Shown piece after piece: positions 39,571 to 39,716 of a DNA stretch of 39,716 bases. This stretch comes from Clostridium sp. (GTDB lineage: Bacteria > Bacillota > Clostridia > Acetivibrionales > Acetivibrionaceae). The notes beneath the pieces were generated by a model. It saw only the letters and a program-made list of their open reading frames with translations. It was not told where the DNA came from and made no database searches. The stretch's first letter is position 1. Each line of letters opens with the position of its first letter. The position numbers and the translations under genes are program-made. The stretch is from the NCBI GenBank assembly GCA_012523755.1, contig JAAYTO010000115.1, positions 1-39,716 of the forward strand, read 5' to 3'.

Positions 39571-39599
39571 TTAATAATAATCAATATGCGAAATGTCAA
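39571..39599 (-). promoter_or_regulatory. Candidate sigma-A promoter for the moxR-DUF58-transglutaminase operon
   Basis: Minus strand TTGACA - 17 nt - TATTAA. Confidence 0.6.
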
Positions 39600-39636
39600 C
39601 TCCCACGGTAAAAGCATGAACCCATCTCCTGCCAAT

Positions 39637-39657
39637 ACTCTCACAAGAGAGTTTTTT
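39637..39657 (+). terminator. Plus-oriented hairpin plus T6
   Basis: ACTCTC-ACAA-GAGAGTTTTTT. Confidence 0.5.
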
Positions 39658-39716
39658 AAAATGCCATTTCAGCATTTAATATTCAGGCAAGAAAATCATT
39701 TTTTAAGAAATGCCCC

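Noticed and set aside
1-39716. CRISPR arrays, tRNA/rRNA genes, IS elements, prophage, toxin-antitoxin or defence islands
   Set aside because: No regularly spaced repeats, RNA gene signatures, transposase/integrase ORFs or defence domains seen; gene order is conserved chromosomal.

Overview
This 39.7-kb window is low-GC, with gene content and order typical of a spore-forming Clostridia chromosome. It is mostly conserved housekeeping and sporulation DNA. Left part: tepA/ClpP-like 3' end - ylzJ-like - ftsK/spoIIIE - folD - a Walker-A-less SMC/Rad50-like ATPase - rny - ymdB - spoVS. Middle: a Cys-rich protein, an rmlB-like gene, an NTP-transferase/phosphomannomutase-like fusion, and a DUF881 pair. 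Then pdaA - yqfC - yqfD - phoH - yqfF(pgpH) - ybeY - dgkA/PAP2 fusion - cdd - era - yqzL - recO. Right part: a PilZ gene, a cysteine desulfurase - thiI pair, vanW, DUF2225, a HypE/AIR-synthase-like gene, glyA, pspC, and a minus-strand MoxR - DUF58 - transglutaminase operon. I see no mobile elements, CRISPR arrays, tRNAs or rRNAs. The best candidate for something unusual is at 25629-26010. A c-di-GMP-I (GEMM-I) aptamer lies on the minus strand with its own extended -10 promoter, is closed by a 15-bp long-range stem, and is followed by tandem intrinsic terminators. It has no ORF downstream on its strand, only the antisense of recO, and it is divergent from a PilZ (c-di-GMP receptor) gene. Other notable points: a 51-nt intergenic repeat (49/51 identical) present twice, a phosphomannomutase domain that has lost all its catalytic motifs, a Walker-A-less SMC-like protein upstream of rny, and a possible ATT start for rny.
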